Source: Candidatus Flemingiibacterium merdigallinarum | GTDB lineage: Bacteria; Bacillota; Clostridia; Oscillospirales; CAG-272 | Direction of reading: 5' to 3' | NCBI GenBank assembly: GCA_904386005.1 | Contig: CAJFKR010000004.1 | Location: forward strand, 38,001 to 102,000 | Length of the DNA stretch: 64,000 bases | Shown: positions 1 through 9,006 of the stretch, in pieces | Numbering within the stretch: the first letter of the stretch is position 1 | Layout of the letters: every line of letters starts with the position of its first letter | Notes under the pieces: generated by a model | Told to the model about the DNA's origin: nothing | Database searches by the model: none | What the model saw: the letters and a program-made list of their open reading frames with translations, nothing else | Position numbers and translations under genes: made by a program

Positions 1-2
1 TG

Positions 3-881
3 AACCAAAAGGCGAGGGAGCTCGGCGCGGTCAACACAAACTACATGAACCCGACGGGTATGCACCACCCCGCGATGGTGACGACCGCGGCGGATACCGC
101 GCTGATCGCGGCTGAAGCCGCGAAAAACGAGCTGATAGTCGAGATGTCGACCGTCGAAAAATACACGATTGAAGCCACGAACAAGCAGCCGCAGCGGATT
201 ATCTTCAACAAGAACTACTACTATTCGTCGAATATGGAGTATATCTACCGCTGGAGTGTGCCGCGCGGACTGAATGCCGGCTACACCGCGGAGGGCGGCT
301 ACTGCATCGCGACGTCGGCGGCGCGCGACGGACTGACTTATATAATCATCGTAATGGGCGCGCGGGCGGACGACAAATATATCTACTCCTACACCGAGGC
401 GGCCGACCTCATCAATTGGGCGCTGTACGCTTATGGCTACGTGAAAGTGCTGACCACGTCGAGTATGATCTGTGAGGTGCCGGTCAAGCTCGCGAGCAAG
501 GTCGACTATGTGACCCTGTTCCCGTCGTCCGACATCGAGCTTTACCTGCCGGTCGACGTCGACCTGTCGAACGACGTGCAGATAAGCTGGCAGCTGACGG
601 TCGACTCATTCACCGCGCCGGTCGATGAGGGAGAGGTCGGCGGAACACTGACCGCGACCTACAAGGGCGAGAGTCTCGGCAGCTACGAGCTGATTACGAA
701 AAGCAGTGTGAACCGAAGCAACATATTGTATATAGTTGACCTTGCGAGACAGCTGGTCGAGACGCAGCAGTTCAAGACGGTGGTTGTCATTGTCGTCATA
801 CTGTTTGTCGGATATATCGGTGTCTCGTTCCTGCTCGCGTACAATTCGCGTCAGCGCAGAAGCCGCGGTCGGAGACGATAG
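3..881 (+). CDS. D-alanyl-D-alanine carboxypeptidase family protein (peptidase S11), 3' part
   Basis: The frame is open to the left edge, so the gene starts outside the window; the ATG at 45 is internal. The first residues (NQKARELGAVNT, then MNPTGMHHP) are the stretch that follows the SxN motif in S11 penicillin-binding proteins, which trim D-Ala from peptidoglycan stem peptides. The region expected to carry the KTG box reads GLNAGYTAEGGYC, so Lys and Thr are replaced by Asn and Ala. A beta-rich domain follows, then a C-terminal transmembrane helix (about 20 residues from VVVIVVILF) and a basic tail (RQRRSRGRRR), giving a membrane-anchored enzyme facing outward. The SxxK and SxN motifs lie outside the window, so activity cannot be judged fully. 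Confidence 0.82.
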   Translation, partial: NQKARELGAVNTNYMNPTGMHHPAMVTTAADTALIAAEAAKNELIVEMSTVEKYTIEATNKQPQRIIFNKNYYYSSNMEYIYRWSVPRGLNAGYTAEGGYCIATSAARDGLTYIIIVMGARADDKYIYSYTEAADLINWALYAYGYVKVLTTSSMICEVPVKLASKVDYVTLFPSSDIELYLPVDVDLSNDVQISWQLTVDSFTAPVDEGEVGGTLTATYKGESLGSYELITKSSVNRSNILYIVDLARQLVETQQFKTVVVIVVILFVGYIGVSFLLAYNSRQRRSRGRRR

Positions 882-910
882 CCGTTCAGAAAAAGTTTAC
901 AAATGACCGG

Positions 911-939
911 TTGCAGTGTCGAGCTTTATATGATATAAT
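911..939 (+). promoter_or_regulatory. Sigma-A promoter upstream of the pheS leader
   Basis: TTGCAG at 911-916, a 17-bp spacer and a perfect TATAAT at 934-939. Transcripts from here would carry about 140 extra nucleotides before the T-box, including a small hairpin (TTAGCG...CGCTAA near 978-1003). Confidence 0.6.
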
Positions 940-1047
940 ATTTTTGTATAGGCAGTGGGATCAGCGAGTGAATGGCTTAGCGATGACATTGAGAAGATTC
1001 GCTAAAACAAATTAACTTTAATTTTCACTCATATCCGGAGCTCGCGC

Positions 1048-1077
1048 TTGACAACACTGAACACAAAATAGGATACA
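1048..1077 (+). promoter_or_regulatory. Second candidate promoter immediately before the T-box
   Basis: A perfect TTGACA at 1048-1053 is followed 18 bp later by GATACA, a weak -10. A start near 1085 would coincide with the beginning of T-box stem I, so this promoter fits the leader geometry better than the stronger hexamers at 911-939. Confidence 0.4.
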
Positions 1078-1084
1078 ACTTGAT

Positions 1085-1440
1085 TAAATGCTATGATGAG
1101 GTCTGCGCCCGCGGCACTGACAGACAGAGAGAACCGTCACCGGCTGAAAGCGGTTTTGTTATGTGCGTGGGATTGCGTTTCGCCTCGGAGCAGAGTCGGT
1201 CAACATGATGCGTGGCGGGATGGCAGGGTCGCCTGTCCGTTGATATTTGTGACAAGCGCAAAATATTTGCGGAAAACACAAATATACGTAAGTAGCCGAC
1301 TACGTTTACCGGCGTTATTCGGTCAGAGTGCATCGTCCGTACACGGACTGTGAACACAGGTGGTACCGCGGGGTACGCATTTTCCGTTATCGGAATTATG
1401 CCGCTTCGTCCTTGTTTATACGAGGACGGGCGGCTTTTTT
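1085..1440 (+). promoter_or_regulatory. T-box leader (probably tRNA-Phe responsive) controlling pheS
   Basis: The T-box core AGGTGGTACCGCGG is at 1358-1371. Stem I begins near TGATGAGGTCTGC, contains the AG-rich bulge motif CAGAGAGAACC, and its base TCTGC pairs with GCAGA near 1190. A UUC codon at 1179-1181, just before the 3' base of stem I and followed by a purine, is the likely Phe specifier. A terminator hairpin with a T run follows. Uncharged tRNA-Phe should favour the antiterminator and switch on pheS. The specifier assignment is inference from position; the T-box itself is clear. Confidence 0.9.
1400..1440 (+). terminator. T-box intrinsic terminator
   Basis: GCCGCTTCGTCCT pairs with AGGACGGGCGGC around a short loop and is followed by six T residues. 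It is the mutually exclusive partner of the T-box antiterminator. Confidence 0.88.
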
Positions 1441-1441
1441 A

Positions 1442-1476
1442 GTTAGGAATGAGGAGTTAGGAGTGAGGAGTTGAGG
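1442..1476 (+). repeat. Degenerate GTTAGGA/GAGGAGT short repeat in the pheS 5' region
   Basis: Irregular copies of GTTAGGA, GAGGAGTTAGGA and GTGAGGAGT lie between the T-box terminator and pheS. They are followed by a small hairpin (GAAAAATTC...GAATTTTTC near 1478-1504). A similar string is at 15749-15765, and related TTAGTTATTAG strings are near 45740 and 47205. The rest of 1505-1714 shows no gene. Confidence 0.5.
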
Positions 1477-1714
1477 TTGAAAAATTCCCTGCGAGAATTT
1501 TTCAACATTATATTTTCCATATTATATAGCGAGTGATTTATTAGAAGGATGTTTGGTGTCAAGTGAGAAGTGAGGCTGAAACCCGCTATGGCAGGCACGA
1601 ATTGATATTCAGTGCTTGATTTCACATTATTCCATACTTGATTTTACATCATAATTATATTTTTCATTACCGCATTGACAGTGATAATAGCAATTTTTGG
1701 AAAGGATTTTTGCC

Positions 1715-2728
1715 ATGAAAGAAAAACTTGAACAGATACGCGCCGCGGCGGCTGAACAGCTGAACGCCGTGGGAGCCGACCTCGAGGCGATACGCATTCG
1801 CTTCCTCGGCAAAAAGGGCGAGCTGACCGCGGTGCTGCGCGGAATGGGACAGCTCTCCTCCGAGGAGCGTCCGGTCATAGGTCAGCTCGCGAACGAGGTG
1901 CGCGAGTATATCGAGCGATTGATTGCCGAAAAGACCGAGTCGCAGAAGCGCGAAGCGCTTGAAAACAAGCTGAAAAGCGAGCGGCTCGACGTCACTATGC
2001 CCGGCAGGGCTCCCGAGCTCGGCTGCCGCCATCCGCTCGAGCAGGTGCGCCGCGAGCTCGAGGACCTGTTCGTCGGCATGGGCTTCAGCATCGTCGACGG
2101 TCCCGAGGTCGAATACGACTACTACAACTTCCAAGCGCTGAACATCCCCGAAAATCATCCGGCGCGCGACACGCAGGACACCTTCTACATCACCGACAAC
2201 ATTCTGCTGCGCTCGCAGACCTCGTCGGTTCAGGTGCGCGTAATGGAGCAGCAGAAGCCGCCGATCCGCGTGATCTCGCCCGGCAGAGTCTACCGTTCGG
2301 ACGCGGTCGACGCGTCGCACTCGCCGATGTTCCACCAATTAGAGGGCTTGGTCGTCGAGCGCGGGATAACGATGGGCGACCTCAAGGGCACGCTCGAGAC
2401 CTTCGCTAAGGCCATGTTCGGCGAGTCGACGCAGATTCGCTTCCGTCCGCACCACTTCCCGTTCACTGAGCCGTCTGCCGAGGTCGACGTCTCCTGCTTC
2501 GCCTGCGGCGGCAAGGGCTGCAAGCTCTGCAAGGGCGAGGGCTGGCTCGAGATTCTCGGTGCGGGCATGGTACACCCGAACGTGCTGCGCGGCTGCGACA
2601 TCGACCCGGACGAATACAGCGGCTTCGCGTTCGGCATGGGTATTGAGCGCGTGACAATGATAAAATACGGCATTGATGATATGCGCTATCTGTACGAGAA
2701 CGACATCCGCTTCTTGTCGCAGTTCTAA
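1715..2728 (+). CDS. pheS: Phenylalanine--tRNA ligase alpha subunit
   Basis: Catalytic subunit of the heterotetrameric class II synthetase that charges tRNA-Phe in the cytoplasm. The 337-residue length is normal. Residues 1-90 form the N-terminal tRNA-binding coiled coil. The catalytic core follows, with [18 protein letters not shown], a Cys-rich loop [12 protein letters not shown] near residue 259, and class II motif 3 FGMGIERV near residue 305. The ORF track starts at a TTG (1697), but the ATG at 1715 sits about 10 nt behind GGAAAGGA and is preferred. It is controlled by the upstream T-box. pheT lies downstream, separated by a kinase-like gene. Confidence 0.97.
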   Translation: MKEKLEQIRAAAAEQLNAVGADLEAIRIRFLGKKGELTAVLRGMGQLSSEERPVIGQLANEVREYIERLIAEKTESQKREALENKLKSERLDVTMPGRAPELGCRHPLEQVRRELEDLFVGMGFSIVDGPEVEYDYYNFQALNIPENHPARDTQDTFYITDNILLRSQTSSVQVRVMEQQKPPIRVISPGRVYRSDAVDASHSPMFHQLEGLVVERGITMGDLKGTLETFAKAMFGESTQIRFRPHHFPFTEPSAEVDVSCFACGGKGCKLCKGEGWLEILGAGMVHPNVLRGCDIDPDEYSGFAFGMGIERVTMIKYGIDDMRYLYENDIRFLSQF

Positions 2729-2841
2729 AAAATAATAACAGCGGATTGACCATATACGACAATGGAGCCGCGATTTGCGCGGCAAATAAACGACCACGCA
2801 TACGATATGAGCTAAGTCTGAAAATAAATTTTCAGACACGA

Positions 2842-2896
2842 GTTTTGTGACTTCGCGGTCTTCAACCGCGATTTGCTTCGCAAACCGTCACAAAAC
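2842..2896 (+). repeat. Three-way-junction palindromic repeat, copy 1
   Basis: GTTTTGTGAC (2842-2851) pairs with GTCACAAAAC (2887-2896). Between them are two perfect hairpins, CGCGGT/ACCGCG and TTTGC/GCAAA. The element sits about 85 nt before the start codon of the kinase-like gene. Related copies are at 41573 (same strand) and around 60003-60090 (opposite strand). The remainder of 2729-2980 holds no gene I can support. Confidence 0.6.
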
Positions 2897-2980
2897 ATCG
2901 ACATAGAAAGGTCCATATACGCAATAGTGTTTCGGCTGTATACGATACAAAACCACGATATACGCGATTGGAGACGGACA

Positions 2981-3541
2981 ATGTATACAATAGGAGTCGC
3001 GGGCGGCTCCTGCTCGGGCAAGACTACACTGACCGGCGCGCTCGAGCGCCGCTTCAAGGACGGCGGGCTGAATACAAGTGTCATACACATGGACTCCTTT
3101 TTCAAGAATCCGCCGCCGAGGACTGTCGCCCCATTTACGGGCGTCGAATACAAAGACTGCAACCACCCGAATTCGTTCAGGCTCGACGATTTCTACGCCG
3201 CGATAGACAACGCGAGGGCTTCGGCGACCGATATCGTCATAGTCGAGGGGCTGTTGGTGCTGTGGCTCGACGAGGCGCGGCAGAGGCTTGATTTGCGGAT
3301 ATTTGTCGACCTCGCGAGCGACGAGCGGCTCTACCGGCGCATCAAGCGCTTCATGCGCGACACAAACGAGACTATCGACGAAATCGCGTCGCGCTATCTC
3401 GATACGGTGCGCTTCAGGTACGACGAATTCATCGAGCCGTCGCGCTGGTACGCCGACCTTGTCATAAACGGCTCTGCCGACACGAATAGAAGCTCGGAGA
3501 TAGTATATCGCTATGTAAACGGTGAAATCCACGGCAAATAA
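2981..3541 (+). CDS. Uridine kinase-like P-loop kinase
   Basis: A 186-residue protein with Walker A GGSCSGKT at residues 7-14, close to the N-terminus as in uridine kinase/phosphoribulokinase-type enzymes. It also has a substrate-loop Asp (HMDSFF) and the family-like stretch CNHPNSFRLDDF. A later region (RIKRFMRD) looks like the lid. Such enzymes phosphorylate uridine/cytidine or related small molecules with NTP. The ORF track extends upstream to 2873, but the ATG at 2981 is preceded by GGAGAC and begins right before the P-loop. It is slightly shorter than typical Udk, and substrate specificity cannot be read from sequence. It lies between pheS and pheT, so it may share T-box control. Confidence 0.75.
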   Translation: MYTIGVAGGSCSGKTTLTGALERRFKDGGLNTSVIHMDSFFKNPPPRTVAPFTGVEYKDCNHPNSFRLDDFYAAIDNARASATDIVIVEGLLVLWLDEARQRLDLRIFVDLASDERLYRRIKRFMRDTNETIDEIASRYLDTVRFRYDEFIEPSRWYADLVINGSADTNRSSEIVYRYVNGEIHGK

Positions 3542-3585
3542 AATACGATGTATAGTTTTCAGCAATCTGAAAGGAATGAATATAT

Positions 3586-5997
3586 ATGAATTTATCGCTT
3601 GAATGGGCAAACGATTTCGTAGACCTTAATGGAATCGCACCCAAGGAATACTGCGACCGGCTGACCGCGACCGGCTCGAAGGTCGAGGGCTGGGAGACTC
3701 TCGGCGACGATATCGAGAACGTGGTCGTCGCGCGCGTTATATCGCTCGAACGCCACCCAGACTCCGACCACCTCTGGGTCTGCCAGGTCGACGTCGGCGA
3801 GGCGGAGCCGGTGCAGATTGTCACCGGCGCACAGAACCTGTACGCCGGAGCTGTCGTGCCAGCGGCAAAGGCACCGTCGCGTCTGCCGGGCGGCGTTAAT
3901 ATCAAGGCGGGCAAGCTGCGCGGAGTCGAGTCGAACGGAATGCTCTGCTCGATTGCCGAGCTGGGACTGACAACGCACGATATGCCCGGCGCGGCTGAGG
4001 ACGGAATCTTCATTCTGAGCGACTCGGCTATCGATACCGACAAGCTGACCTGCGGCATGGACATCCGCGACGCTCTACGTATGCGCGACACGGTCGTCGA
4101 GTTCGAGATAACATCGAACCGCCCCGACTGCCTGTCGGTCATCGGACTCGCGCGCGAGAGCGCGGTATCGTTCGACCGCGAGTTCAATCTGCCGACTCCG
4201 GTCGTCACATACACCAAAGACGGCGACGACATCTCGAACTACCTGTCGGTCGAGGTCACAGACTCGAAGCTCTGTCCGCGCTACACGGCGCGCGTCGTCA
4301 AGAACGTGAAGATCGCGCCGAGCCCATTGTGGCTGCGTATGCGGCTGCGCGCGTCGGGCGTGCGGCCGATAAACAACATCGTCGACATCACTAACTATGT
4401 AATGCTCGAATACGGACAGCCGATGCACGCGTTCGACTACTCCTGCCTTGACGGCAAGAAGATAATCGTCCGCACCGCCGCCGATGGCGAGAGCTTCAAG
4501 TCGCTGGACGACACCGACCATGTGCTCACATCGAAGAATCTCGTCATAGCCGATGAGAAAAAGGCGGTCGCGCTCGCCGGAGTCATGGGTGGAGCGAACA
4601 GCGAGATCAAGGACGACACCGCTACGGTCGTATTCGAGAGCGCGAACTTCCTCGGCAGCTCGGTTCGTGTGACCGCGAAGAGTCAGGGTATGCGCACCGA
4701 ATCGTCGAGCCGCTTTGAGAAAGGACTTGACCCCGAGAACACGCTGCCGGCGGTCGACCGTGCCTGCGAGCTGGTGACGCTGCTCGGCGCGGGCGAGGTC
4801 GTCGATGGTACCATCGATGTATACGGCGGACGCGAGGAGCCGTACAAGATGAAGCTCGAAGTAGATCGCATCAACTCGTTCCTCGGGCTTAATGTCAGTG
4901 CCGACTACATGAAGCGGGTGCTCGAACGACTCGAATTCAAGGTCGATGGCGACACGCTGACCGTTCCGTCCTTCCGCGCCGACTGCCGCTGCATGAACGA
5001 CATCGCCGAGGAGATACTGCGCATCTACGGCTACAACACGATTGAAGCCACGAATTTCGTCACGCCTATCGTCGCCGGCGGCCGCACGCCCGAGCAGAAG
5101 TTCGAGTTGAAGTGCGCCGACACGCTCTGCGCGATGGGGCTTTACGAGTGCGAGACCTTCTCGTTCATCAGCCCGCGTTACTATGACAAGATAAATATGC
5201 CTGCCGACGACCCCCGCCGCAATTCGATTGTGATATCGAATCCGCTCGGCGAGGACACGAGCGTAATGCGCACGACCGCGATACCGTCGATGCTCGAGGT
5301 GCTTGCGCGCAACAACAACTACCACGCCGACAAGACCGCGCTGTATGAAATGGCGCGCGTGTATATTCCGAGGGAGGACAAGACGCTGCTGCCCGACGAG
5401 CGTCGTCGCATTGTAATCGGCTTCTTCCGTGACGGCGACTTCTACACGCTGAAGGGTATGTGCGACGCGCTGCTCAAAGCCGCCGGAATCGACGACGCCG
5501 CGTATGTCGCCGAGTCGAACGACGCCGCGTTCCATCCCGGACGCTGCGCGAAGATCGTATTCGCTGACGGCGAGGTGCTGGGTGTGTTTGGCGAGATTCA
5601 CCCGTCGGTGCAGGAGAACTACGCGATCGACGCGCCGGTATACATCGCCGACCTCGACTTCGCGACTCTGTTCGCGCATTCGAAGCGAGACCGTATGTTC
5701 AGCCCGCTGCCGAAATTCCCGGCGGTCACTCGCGACTTCGCGTTCGTCTGCGACGACGAGCTCGAGGTCGGCAAGATCGAAGCGGTGATGAAGCTGGCAG
5801 GCGGCAAGACAGTCGAGTCGGTGAAGCTGTTCGACGTATATCGCGGCAAGCAGCTTGGCGAGGGCAAGAAGAGCGTGGCATACAGTGTCAGCCTGCGCGC
5901 CGCCGACCACACGCTGACCGACGAGGAGGCAGACAAGACCGCGAAGAAGATACTGACTCTGCTCGAGCGCGAGCTGGGCATTACTCTGCGCGCGTGA
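3586..5997 (+). CDS. pheT: Phenylalanine--tRNA ligase beta subunit
   Basis: An 803-residue beta subunit of PheRS with the full bacterial architecture. An EMAP-II-like tRNA-binding domain spans about 40-150 (HPDSDHLWVCQVDVG). The B3/B4 editing region hydrolyses mischarged Tyr-tRNA-Phe, and a B5 domain lies near 405-475. The catalytic-like core follows, then a C-terminal FDX-ACB anticodon-binding domain from about 708 (FSPLPKFPAVTRDFAF). AAAGGA lies about 10 nt before the ATG. It is 44 nt downstream of the kinase-like gene and in the pheS transcription direction. Confidence 0.97.
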   Translation: MNLSLEWANDFVDLNGIAPKEYCDRLTATGSKVEGWETLGDDIENVVVARVISLERHPDSDHLWVCQVDVGEAEPVQIVTGAQNLYAGAVVPAAKAPSRLPGGVNIKAGKLRGVESNGMLCSIAELGLTTHDMPGAAEDGIFILSDSAIDTDKLTCGMDIRDALRMRDTVVEFEITSNRPDCLSVIGLARESAVSFDREFNLPTPVVTYTKDGDDISNYLSVEVTDSKLCPRYTARVVKNVKIAPSPLWLRMRLRASGVRPINNIVDITNYVMLEYGQPMHAFDYSCLDGKKIIVRTAADGESFKSLDDTDHVLTSKNLVIADEKKAVALAGVMGGANSEIKDDTATVVFESANFLGSSVRVTAKSQGMRTESSSRFEKGLDPENTLPAVDRACELVTLLGAGEVVDGTIDVYGGREEPYKMKLEVDRINSFLGLNVSADYMKRVLERLEFKVDGDTLTVPSFRADCRCMNDIAEEILRIYGYNTIEATNFVTPIVAGGRTPEQKFELKCADTLCAMGLYECETFSFISPRYYDKINMPADDPRRNSIVISNPLGEDTSVMRTTAIPSMLEVLARNNNYHADKTALYEMARVYIPREDKTLLPDERRRIVIGFFRDGDFYTLKGMCDALLKAAGIDDAAYVAESNDAAFHPGRCAKIVFADGEVLGVFGEIHPSVQENYAIDAPVYIADLDFATLFAHSKRDRMFSPLPKFPAVTRDFAFVCDDELEVGKIEAVMKLAGGKTVESVKLFDVYRGKQLGEGKKSVAYSVSLRAADHTLTDEEADKTAKKILTLLERELGITLRA

Positions 5998-6013
5998 CTA
6001 TCTGACTTTGTCA

Positions 6014-6043
6014 AAATAATATTTTTCAGAAATATTATTTTTT
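6014..6043 (+). terminator. AT-rich hairpin terminator after pheT
   Basis: AATAATATTT pairs with AAATATTATT and is followed by a T run. It lies 17 nt after the pheT stop and just before the rpsU promoter. Confidence 0.6.
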
Positions 6044-6046
6044 CAC

Positions 6047-6075
6047 TTGACATACCTGCGTTTTTATAGTATAAT
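6047..6075 (+). promoter_or_regulatory. Consensus sigma-A promoter for rpsU
   Basis: TTGACA at 6047-6052, 17-bp spacer, TATAAT at 6070-6075: a perfect match to both hexamers and to the optimal spacing, consistent with a ribosomal protein gene. Confidence 0.9.
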
Positions 6076-6128
6076 ATTCTGGAGATAAAAAATCTCTTTT
6101 CCACTTGCGGAGGGAGGGATTGTAGTTA

Positions 6129-6305
6129 ATGGCAGAGGTCAGAGTAAAGGAGAACGAATCGCTCGACAGCGCTCTTCGCAGATTTAAGAGACAGTGCGCA
6201 AGATCCGGTGTGCTTTCGGAACTCCGTAAAAGAGAGCATTACGAAAAGCCGAGTGTAAAACGCAAGAAGAAATCTGAAGCGGCTAGAAAGCGCAAGTCTA
6301 AATAA
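6129..6305 (+). CDS. rpsU: 30S ribosomal protein S21
   Basis: A 58-residue basic protein too short for the ORF track. The start [20 protein letters not shown] and the Lys/Arg-rich tail ([15 protein letters not shown]) are typical of S21, the small-subunit protein that helps mRNA binding during initiation. The ATG is preceded by GGAGGGAGGG about 11 nt upstream. It is monocistronic, with a perfect promoter before it and a hairpin after it. Confidence 0.95.
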   Translation: MAEVRVKENESLDSALRRFKRQCARSGVLSELRKREHYEKPSVKRKKKSEAARKRKSK

Positions 6306-6333
6306 TATTCCGCAAGATGTTTTATACTTCTGG

Positions 6334-6371
6334 ATTTAAGGGGGTGGCAGCAATGCCATCCCCTTAAATTT
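6334..6371 (+). terminator. Terminator-like hairpin after rpsU
   Basis: ATTTAAGGGG pairs with CCCCTTAAAT, with an inner GGCA/TGCC arm. There is only a short T stretch (TTT) behind it, so efficiency is uncertain. Confidence 0.65.
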
Positions 6372-6395
6372 GCGTATTTAAAATTGTTATTGTTC

Positions 6396-6424
6396 TTGAC
6401 ATTTTATAATAACAATGATATAAT
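6396..6424 (+). promoter_or_regulatory. Consensus sigma-A promoter for the SBP lipoprotein
   Basis: TTGACA at 6396-6401, 17-bp spacer, TATAAT at 6419-6424, about 35 nt before the start codon of the lipoprotein gene. Confidence 0.88.
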
Positions 6425-6458
6425 ATTTCTGTAAATTTAATTTCATGGAGATGTGAAT

Positions 6459-7910
6459 ATGAAAAGGTTATTTTCGATATTATTGCTTTTTCTGCTCATC
6501 ACACAAACGGCGTGCGGTGATAAATCGGATGATGTGCCGTCAGACGATACTGAAAAAGTGAGTGAAACAGTAACTGACGAGACTGAACCCGAGTATGTAT
6601 TCCCAAATTTAGACTGGGATGGAGATACGTTCACTGTGCTGAACGCCAACACGACGTGGGGCTTCTACCACTATATGGATTTTGAGGAGCAGACCGGCGA
6701 GAAGCTCGACGACGCGATATATGAACGCAACCGTTCGGTCGAGGAAATGTACAATCTGACGCTTGAAATTGTCGAGGACGATATAGACACGAACTACGAA
6801 AAATATCGCACCTCGATACTCGCGCAGGACGATGTGTACGACGTCGCTTACATACGCTGCGACCGGATATCGTCGTTCATGGAGGAGGGCTATTTATACA
6901 ATCTGCTCGACTACCCAGAGTTTCAGCTCGACGAGCCGTGGTGGGATCAGGTCATACGTGAAAAATCACTGATCGGCGACAAGACAAAGCTCTATTTTGC
7001 CGGCAACGATTTCTCGCTGATCGGCTTTGAGGGCACGCTCTGCTGCTATTTCAACGAGAATATGCTCTATGACCTCGGACTCGAGACGCCGTATGATCTG
7101 GTTCGCGACGGCGCATGGACAATTGACAAGCTCCACGAATACGCGACCGCGGGCGCGAATCTTAATGGCGACAGCAGCTTCGCATGGGACGAAAACGGCA
7201 GCGCGATATACGGTCTCGCGTCATACGAGGACTCGTTGAACGCGTTTATAACCGGCGGCGGCGAGAGCTATGTTTCGATTGACGAAAATGGTCAGCCGGT
7301 GCTGCTGAATAACGCCGAGAAGTTCTACGATATTATAGACAAGGCATACAGCATATACAACACCGAGGGTGAATTTATATTTATGAACGGCAGCGGCAAC
7401 AGCCACTACGAGATGATATTCAAGAACGGTCGCTCGCTGTTCACTATAGCCGAAATCAAGGCAAGCTCGAAGTACCGCGATATGGAGGACACATTCGGTA
7501 TAGTTCCGATTCCGAAATACGACGAGGAGCAGGAGCAGTATTACAGCCATCGCACACACATATGTTTAGTGATGAGCGTACCGGTCACAAATCAGCGACC
7601 GGAGGACACCGGAAAGATCATGGATACATTCTCGTATCTGTCCTATACCGACATCTTGCCGATATTCTACAATGAAAAGGTCGCTCAGAAAGGACTCCGC
7701 AACGAGGAATCGATTGAAATGCTCGGCATCATTGCCGAGACTCGCAGCTTTGACATCGGCGAGGCTTACGCGTGGACCGAGGAGCTGTCCGGCGCGGTCA
7801 ATACATCGGTCGTAAATCAGAAGAACAACAACGTCGCGTCGCTGGTCGAGTCCTATCGTTCGGCGATTGAGGAGAGCTTCAAAAAGACGCTCGAATTTAT
7901 GGAGGGTTGA
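6459..7910 (+). CDS. Extracellular solute-binding lipoprotein (family 1-like)
   Basis: A 483-residue lipoprotein. An N-terminal hydrophobic signal ends in the lipobox TQTAC (Cys19), followed by an acidic linker. The body has features of sugar ABC-transporter substrate-binding proteins (ERNRSVEEMYNLTLE, a conserved PWWDQ, LVRDGAWTIDKL). The role inferred is capture of an oligosaccharide outside the cell. The ORF track begins at GTG 6453, but the ATG at 6459 is better spaced from the GGAG. Two related lipoproteins are at 18655-20130 and 58413-59912. No ABC permease or ATPase gene is present in the window. An AraC regulator and glycosidases follow, suggesting a carbohydrate-responsive locus. Confidence 0.85.
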   Translation: MKRLFSILLLFLLITQTACGDKSDDVPSDDTEKVSETVTDETEPEYVFPNLDWDGDTFTVLNANTTWGFYHYMDFEEQTGEKLDDAIYERNRSVEEMYNLTLEIVEDDIDTNYEKYRTSILAQDDVYDVAYIRCDRISSFMEEGYLYNLLDYPEFQLDEPWWDQVIREKSLIGDKTKLYFAGNDFSLIGFEGTLCCYFNENMLYDLGLETPYDLVRDGAWTIDKLHEYATAGANLNGDSSFAWDENGSAIYGLASYEDSLNAFITGGGESYVSIDENGQPVLLNNAEKFYDIIDKAYSIYNTEGEFIFMNGSGNSHYEMIFKNGRSLFTIAEIKASSKYRDMEDTFGIVPIPKYDEEQEQYYSHRTHICLVMSVPVTNQRPEDTGKIMDTFSYLSYTDILPIFYNEKVAQKGLRNEESIEMLGIIAETRSFDIGEAYAWTEELSGAVNTSVVNQKNNNVASLVESYRSAIEESFKKTLEFMEG

Positions 7911-8055
7911 TCGGACAAGACCGGTTAGTGAGATCAGCGGAAACCGCCGCTTCGGTCAAAGCTGTCACTACATCCAAACCCGCTTCGGTCAAAGCCGCCG
8001 CTTCTGATATAACGGCTACAGTCAAGCAATCGTTGATTTTATCAATAATCTGCGA

Positions 8056-8084
8056 TTGACTTGACTATTTTTTTATTGTATAAT
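8056..8084 (+). promoter_or_regulatory. Sigma-A promoter for the AraC regulator
   Basis: TTGACT at 8056-8061, 17-bp spacer, TATAAT at 8079-8084. The preceding region (7911-8050) holds two copies of CGCTTCGGTCAAAGC and no gene. Confidence 0.85.
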
Positions 8085-8104
8085 AAAAGCGGGGCGGGGA
8101 TGTG

Positions 8105-8995
8105 ATGATTAAATTACGAGGTGAATATCAAGTCGAGCGAAATGGCGAAACGCTTCATGTTACAAAAAGCGGCGAGGATTTCACGATCGGCAGCTATGTA
8201 AAAACGCCGTCGAAATTCAAGCGCCGGCTGCATTATCATGACTTCTATGAGCTTGAATTTGTTGTGGACGGCTGCGGCGCCAACATCATCAACGGTCTAC
8301 GGTTTGAATTGCGGCGTGGGTCCATGTTTCTCTGCCGTCCGACCGATATGCACAAATACGAAATTGGCGAGGGCGAGCGGCTCGAGGTTTACAGCGTCAG
8401 ATTCAGCGGCGCGATGCTGTCGGGTGAAATTGACCAAGCTCTCAATGAAAGCTCTGCTCTCTGCGGTAATTTCAATGCCGAATACCGTGAGCTGAAGCGA
8501 ATATTTGACAACGCGGTCAATGAATATCGGCATCCGGACCGCTATTCAAATTATATCTATAAAACAGCCGTGACACAGCTGGTGGTCAGACTGCTGCGCG
8601 TGAGACGCGATAATTCCGACGGTAAGTTTGTTTCGCGGCTCGCTGCCGAAGCGCAGCGATATATCAACACTCGGTTTGCGTCTCACATCACGCTGCGAGA
8701 TGTGGCCGCGAGTCTGGGTGTGTCGCCGAATCATCTCGGCAAGATATTCAGTGAGAGCATGAATATCAGCTTTTGTCAATACCTTAAACGTGTGCGGCTG
8801 CTGTACGCGATGAATCGTATCGTCAATACCGATGATACTATACAATGTATCGCGCTTGAATGTGGGTTTTCATCGGCGAGTGTGTTCGCGCGTGAATTCA
8901 AAAGCTATTATGGCAATCCGCCCACGTTCTACCGGGATGGCAGTCATAATGATATGGACAAGCGAAAATCAATACAAATAGATAATCAAAATTAA
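8105..8995 (+). CDS. AraC family transcriptional regulator
   Basis: A 296-residue two-domain regulator. The N-terminal cupin-like sensor has HYHDFYELEFVVDG and a C-terminal double helix-turn-helix covers about residues 195-285 (LRDVAASLGVSPNHLGKIF, then IALECGFSSASVFAREFK). Such proteins usually bind a sugar and activate nearby catabolic genes. Start choice is between GTG 8102 and ATG 8105; both follow GGGGCGGGG, and ATG is preferred. It lies between an SBP lipoprotein and a GH5-like enzyme on the same strand, the likely targets. Confidence 0.92.
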   Translation: MIKLRGEYQVERNGETLHVTKSGEDFTIGSYVKTPSKFKRRLHYHDFYELEFVVDGCGANIINGLRFELRRGSMFLCRPTDMHKYEIGEGERLEVYSVRFSGAMLSGEIDQALNESSALCGNFNAEYRELKRIFDNAVNEYRHPDRYSNYIYKTAVTQLVVRLLRVRRDNSDGKFVSRLAAEAQRYINTRFASHITLRDVAASLGVSPNHLGKIFSESMNISFCQYLKRVRLLYAMNRIVNTDDTIQCIALECGFSSASVFAREFKSYYGNPPTFYRDGSHNDMDKRKSIQIDNQN

Positions 8996-9006
8996 GGGGT
9001 GGTTTT

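Noticed and set aside
1091-1357. ORFs on both strands at 1091-1357
   Set aside because: They lie entirely inside the T-box leader and have no family features.
4075-5910. 611-aa minus-strand ORF
   Set aside because: It is an antisense shadow of pheT caused by high-GC codon bias; no ribosome binding site or domain is seen.
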